Origin: Planctomycetota bacterium
GTDB taxonomy: Bacteria; Planctomycetota; Phycisphaerae; UBA1845
Direction: 5' to 3'
DNA: 53,899 nt
Assembly: GCA_029558835.1 (NCBI GenBank)
Contig: JAKQDH010000014.1
Location: forward strand, 1-53,899
Of this stretch, positions 51,780 through 53,899 are shown piece after piece. A program made the translations under genes and the position numbers. Each line of letters starts with the position of its first letter. Positions within the stretch are counted from its first letter, which is position 1. The notes under the pieces were generated by a model. The model was given only the letters and a program-made list of their open reading frames with translations, ran no database searches and had not been told where the DNA came from.

Positions 51780-52257
51780 AGCGTTTCTTATCGGATGCCC
51801 AAGGGGTGGCATTCCAGCAGGGAATGGATTTTTACCGCTGCCAGCCCCCGATAGCAGGCCTCGAGGCCGCTGAACAGGACCGCCCGGAGGGGAACCGGGG
51901 GCACGCGCAAGCGGCAGGCGTCCACCCACCGGGCGGCATGGGCTCAGTGGGGATGCCGTCACCACACCCGGCGCGGCTGGGGCGGACGTGGGAAACACGA
52001 CCCCTCTCACAGGGAGAGGGGTAAAGGTGTGGGTCGCGGAGGCGACGACTTCCCGGGGACGCAAGCACGCCTGCCTCCAGCGCAGGTGACGCTGAACAGG
52101 TGCGCCGGGCGGCAGGCTGTTGCAGACGATGGCGTTGGGCAGGCGAGAACGCACGGCGGCGCTGCGCTTGGCCATGCCACCCCGGACCGTCGGTCGGTTT
52201 CGGTGTGCAGAGGGGCCGCAGGCCCGCGTTTCAGCCCGCCCCGCCGAAGGGCTGCGG
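51780..52257. repeat. Intergenic region with 200-bp repeat, copy B
   Basis: No gene is supported. The repeat described at 36515-36722 has its second copy at 51999-52200, same direction. The copies share GCTGCGCTTGGCCATG and GTCGGTCGGTTT. The adjacent GACCCCTCTCACAGGGAGAG is a short palindrome of the type seen near 30200 and in mqnE. Confidence 0.55.
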
Positions 52258-53508
52258 CTACGTCCAGCCGCGGAGTTTGCAGGCCTCGGCCACGCGGGAG
52301 ACGGCCACCATGTGGGCGGCGAGGCGGTTGTGGACTCTCGTGCGCTGGGCCATCTGGCGCACCGCGTGGTACGCCTCGCTGGTGCGGCGGTCGAGTTCGG
52401 CGTGGATGGCCGCCAGCGACCAATAGTAGTTGTACGTGTTCTGCACCTGCTCGAAGTAGGAAACCGTGATGCCGCCGGCATTGGCCAGCAGGTCGGGGAT
52501 CACATACACGCCGCGGTCATAGAGAATCTGATCCGCCGCGGGCGTGGTCGGCCCGCTGGCCAGTTCGCAGACGATCTTCGCCTTGATGCGGGCGGCGTTG
52601 TCCTCGGTGATCACGTTCTCCAGCGCGCAGGGGTAAAGCACGTCGACGTTGAGTTCGAGCACCTGTTCATTGGAGACGGGCTTGGCACCGGGGAAATCAC
52701 TAACGCGCCCGGTCTCCTGCTTGTGACGGACGACGGCCGCCGGGTCCAACCCGTCCGGATGGTGGATGCCGCCGGTCGAGTCGCTGACCGCCAGCAGCGT
52801 GCCGCCGAGAATCTGCTGATGCAAGGTCGCGGCGTACTGGCCCGCGTTGCCGAAGCCCTGAATGGCGTAACGCCCGCTGCGCATGTCGAGGCCCAGGGCG
52901 CGGACAGCCTCCCGCACCGCGTAGACACCGCCGCGGGCCGCGGCGTCGGCGCGCCCCGGCGAGCCGCCCAGCGCCAACGGCTTGCCCGTGATCGTGCAGG
53001 GGCGCGACTCGCCCATCATGGTCTCGTACTCGTCGAGCATCCAGGCCATGATCTGCGGCGTGGTGTAGACGTCCGGAGCGGGGGTATCCCGATGGACACC
53101 GAACTCGCGGGCGAAGGCGCGGATGTAGGCCCGGGCGAGCCGCTCCTTCTCGTTGTCGGACAGCTCCTTGGGGTTGCAGGTCACCCCGCCCATCGCCCCT
53201 CCCAGGGGGATGTCGAGCACCGCGCACTTCCAGGTCATCCAGGCAGCCAGCGCCTTCACTTCATCGAGCGAGACATCGGGGTGGAATCGGATGCCGCCCT
53301 TGGCGGGACCGAGCGTGATGTTGTACTGCACACGGTAGCCGGTGAAGACTTCGATCTTGCCGTTGTCCATGACAACGGGGCAGGACACGATGATTTGCCG
53401 CTTGGGGTGGGTGAGGATTTTCCAGAGGCCTTCATCGAGCCCGAGGAGCCGGGCCGCGCCGGCAAATTCCTGGAGCATCGCGTTGAAGACGTTGTTCTCT
53501 GACGACAT
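52258..53508 (-). CDS. Glu/Leu/Phe/Val dehydrogenase family protein lacking the catalytic lysine
   Basis: The 416-residue protein matches glutamate dehydrogenase throughout: GPAKGGIRFHPDVS, MTWKCAVLDIPLGGAMGGVTCNP, AREFGVHRDTPAPDV, IQGFGNAGQYAA (Rossmann loop) and SYFEQVQNTYNYYW. In the active-site segment GGAKGG the Lys is Met106 (codon ATG at 53191-53193, minus strand), while the earlier Lys in GPAKGG stays. Family knowledge says the missing lysine is needed for catalysis. So it may be inactive, or a regulatory subunit as for GdhA of Thermus. ATG 53508 has GGAGTGA 8 bases upstream. No second gdh gene is in the window. Confidence 0.85.
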   Translation of the reverse strand: MSSENNVFNAMLQEFAGAARLLGLDEGLWKILTHPKRQIIVSCPVVMDNGKIEVFTGYRVQYNITLGPAKGGIRFHPDVSLDEVKALAAWMTWKCAVLDIPLGGAMGGVTCNPKELSDNEKERLARAYIRAFAREFGVHRDTPAPDVYTTPQIMAWMLDEYETMMGESRPCTITGKPLALGGSPGRADAAARGGVYAVREAVRALGLDMRSGRYAIQGFGNAGQYAATLHQQILGGTLLAVSDSTGGIHHPDGLDPAAVVRHKQETGRVSDFPGAKPVSNEQVLELNVDVLYPCALENVITEDNAARIKAKIVCELASGPTTPAADQILYDRGVYVIPDLLANAGGITVSYFEQVQNTYNYYWSLAAIHAELDRRTSEAYHAVRQMAQRTRVHNRLAAHMVAVSRVAEACKLRGWT

Positions 53509-53684
53509 GCAGGTCACTCCGCGAAAAAAATGCCACAGGCGGAAGTTGCCGCCCGTGGCCAAACCTCCCGAGATTAGCCGGGGCCACAATTGAAGTCAAC
53601 GCGGTGTGACGGCGGCCCTGGAGAGGGGGTGTCCCGGGCCGGGGGAGCCGGACCGGCTCGGTGCCGATAAGTCGTTGTCGCCTA

Positions 53685-53690
53685 TATAAT
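53685..53690 (+). promoter_or_regulatory. Possible -10 box (TATAAT) before the response regulator
   Basis: A perfect TATAAT lies 13 bases before the ATG at 53704. No -35 box is evident at the usual distance, and the leader would be very short, overlapping the GGGGG ribosome-binding site. So the call is weak. Confidence 0.3.
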
Positions 53691-53703
53691 TGGGGGTCTT
53701 CTC

Positions 53704-53899
53704 ATGGCCACGACCCTTTTGCTTGCCGACGACAGCGTCACGATTCAACGGGTGATTGCGCTGACGTTTGCCAACGAAGACGTGCAGGTGATTGCCGAGT
53801 CGGATGGCGATGCCGCGTTGCTCAGGCTGGCCCGGGAGCGCGCCGATATCGTGCTGGTCGACGTGGCGTTACCCGGCGTTGATGGGTACGACGTGTCCG
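53704..53899 (+). CDS. Response regulator receiver domain (partial)
   Basis: The first 65 residues are inside the window; the 3' end is cut. The acidic pair LLADDS (Asp9-Asp10), the conserved VIALTFAN helix and the phospho-acceptor segment IVLVDVALPGVDGYDV (Asp near 53) mark a CheY-like receiver domain. The output domain is not visible. GGGGG precedes the ATG by seven bases. Confidence 0.8.
   Translation, partial: MATTLLLADDSVTIQRVIALTFANEDVQVIAESDGDAALLRLARERADIVLVDVALPGVDGYDVS

Overview
The window looks like chromosomal DNA of a high-GC planctomycete, most likely from the Phycisphaerae side of the phylum. The signs are exported proteins ending in dockerin-like calcium repeats (positions 2-142 and 8275-10275), runs of Cys-rich D-C-N-x-N-G-x-P-D-E-C repeats, long non-coding gaps filled with small palindromic repeats, RibBA and MqnE (futalosine menaquinone route), and many lineage-specific small proteins. 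This placement is inference from gene style, not from a marker gene. No rRNA, tRNA, CRISPR array or complete insertion sequence was seen.

Layout. 1-8 kb: end of a dockerin-tailed protein, a Ski2-type helicase, an aspartyl-protease-like lipoprotein, an exported GGDDxY-repeat protein, an M28 peptidase lipoprotein and a small Cys/Trp-rich protein. 8-26 kb: the selenium region. It holds two genes read through an in-frame UGA: an exported thioredoxin/Omp28-like protein with a UxxC centre (8275-10275) and a SelW/Rdx-like protein with a CxxU centre (11995-12231). Each UGA is followed by a hairpin that fits the bacterial SECIS consensus as I recall it. On the minus strand lie selB, two YeeE/YedE half-transporters, a decayed SLC13 permease and selA. 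Between the selenoprotein genes and selA sits an AmmeMemoRadiSam cluster (Memo-AMMECR1 fusion, DUF362, zinc-ribbon membrane protein, radical SAM). A Dus enzyme and a metallo-beta-lactamase-fold hydrolase are interleaved. 24-36 kb: STAS protein, RNase HII-like protein, ExeA-type ATPase with a giant coiled coil, small membrane protein, RibBA, PgsA, an alcohol dehydrogenase, and an ABC exporter carrying a PDZ-like insertion. 36-54 kb: glycoside hydrolase, pyruvate phosphate dikinase with a histone-like tail, an HTH/membrane protein, an OmpA-type lipoprotein, MqnE, an ATPase/TOPRIM-like pair, a methyltransferase/polysaccharide deacetylase pair, a glutamate-dehydrogenase-family protein lacking its catalytic lysine, and the start of a response regulator.

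How the genes fit together. The YedE pair would supply selenium, SelA would charge tRNA-Sec, and SelB would deliver it at the two UGA codons. selD and selC are not in the window and must lie elsewhere. The strongest result is that an ordinary gene caller would truncate the first selenoprotein by 59 residues, removing its signal peptide and active site, and would miss the second completely. The gaps carry at least three dispersed repeat families, including a 135-bp element with terminal inverted repeats and covarying hairpins.
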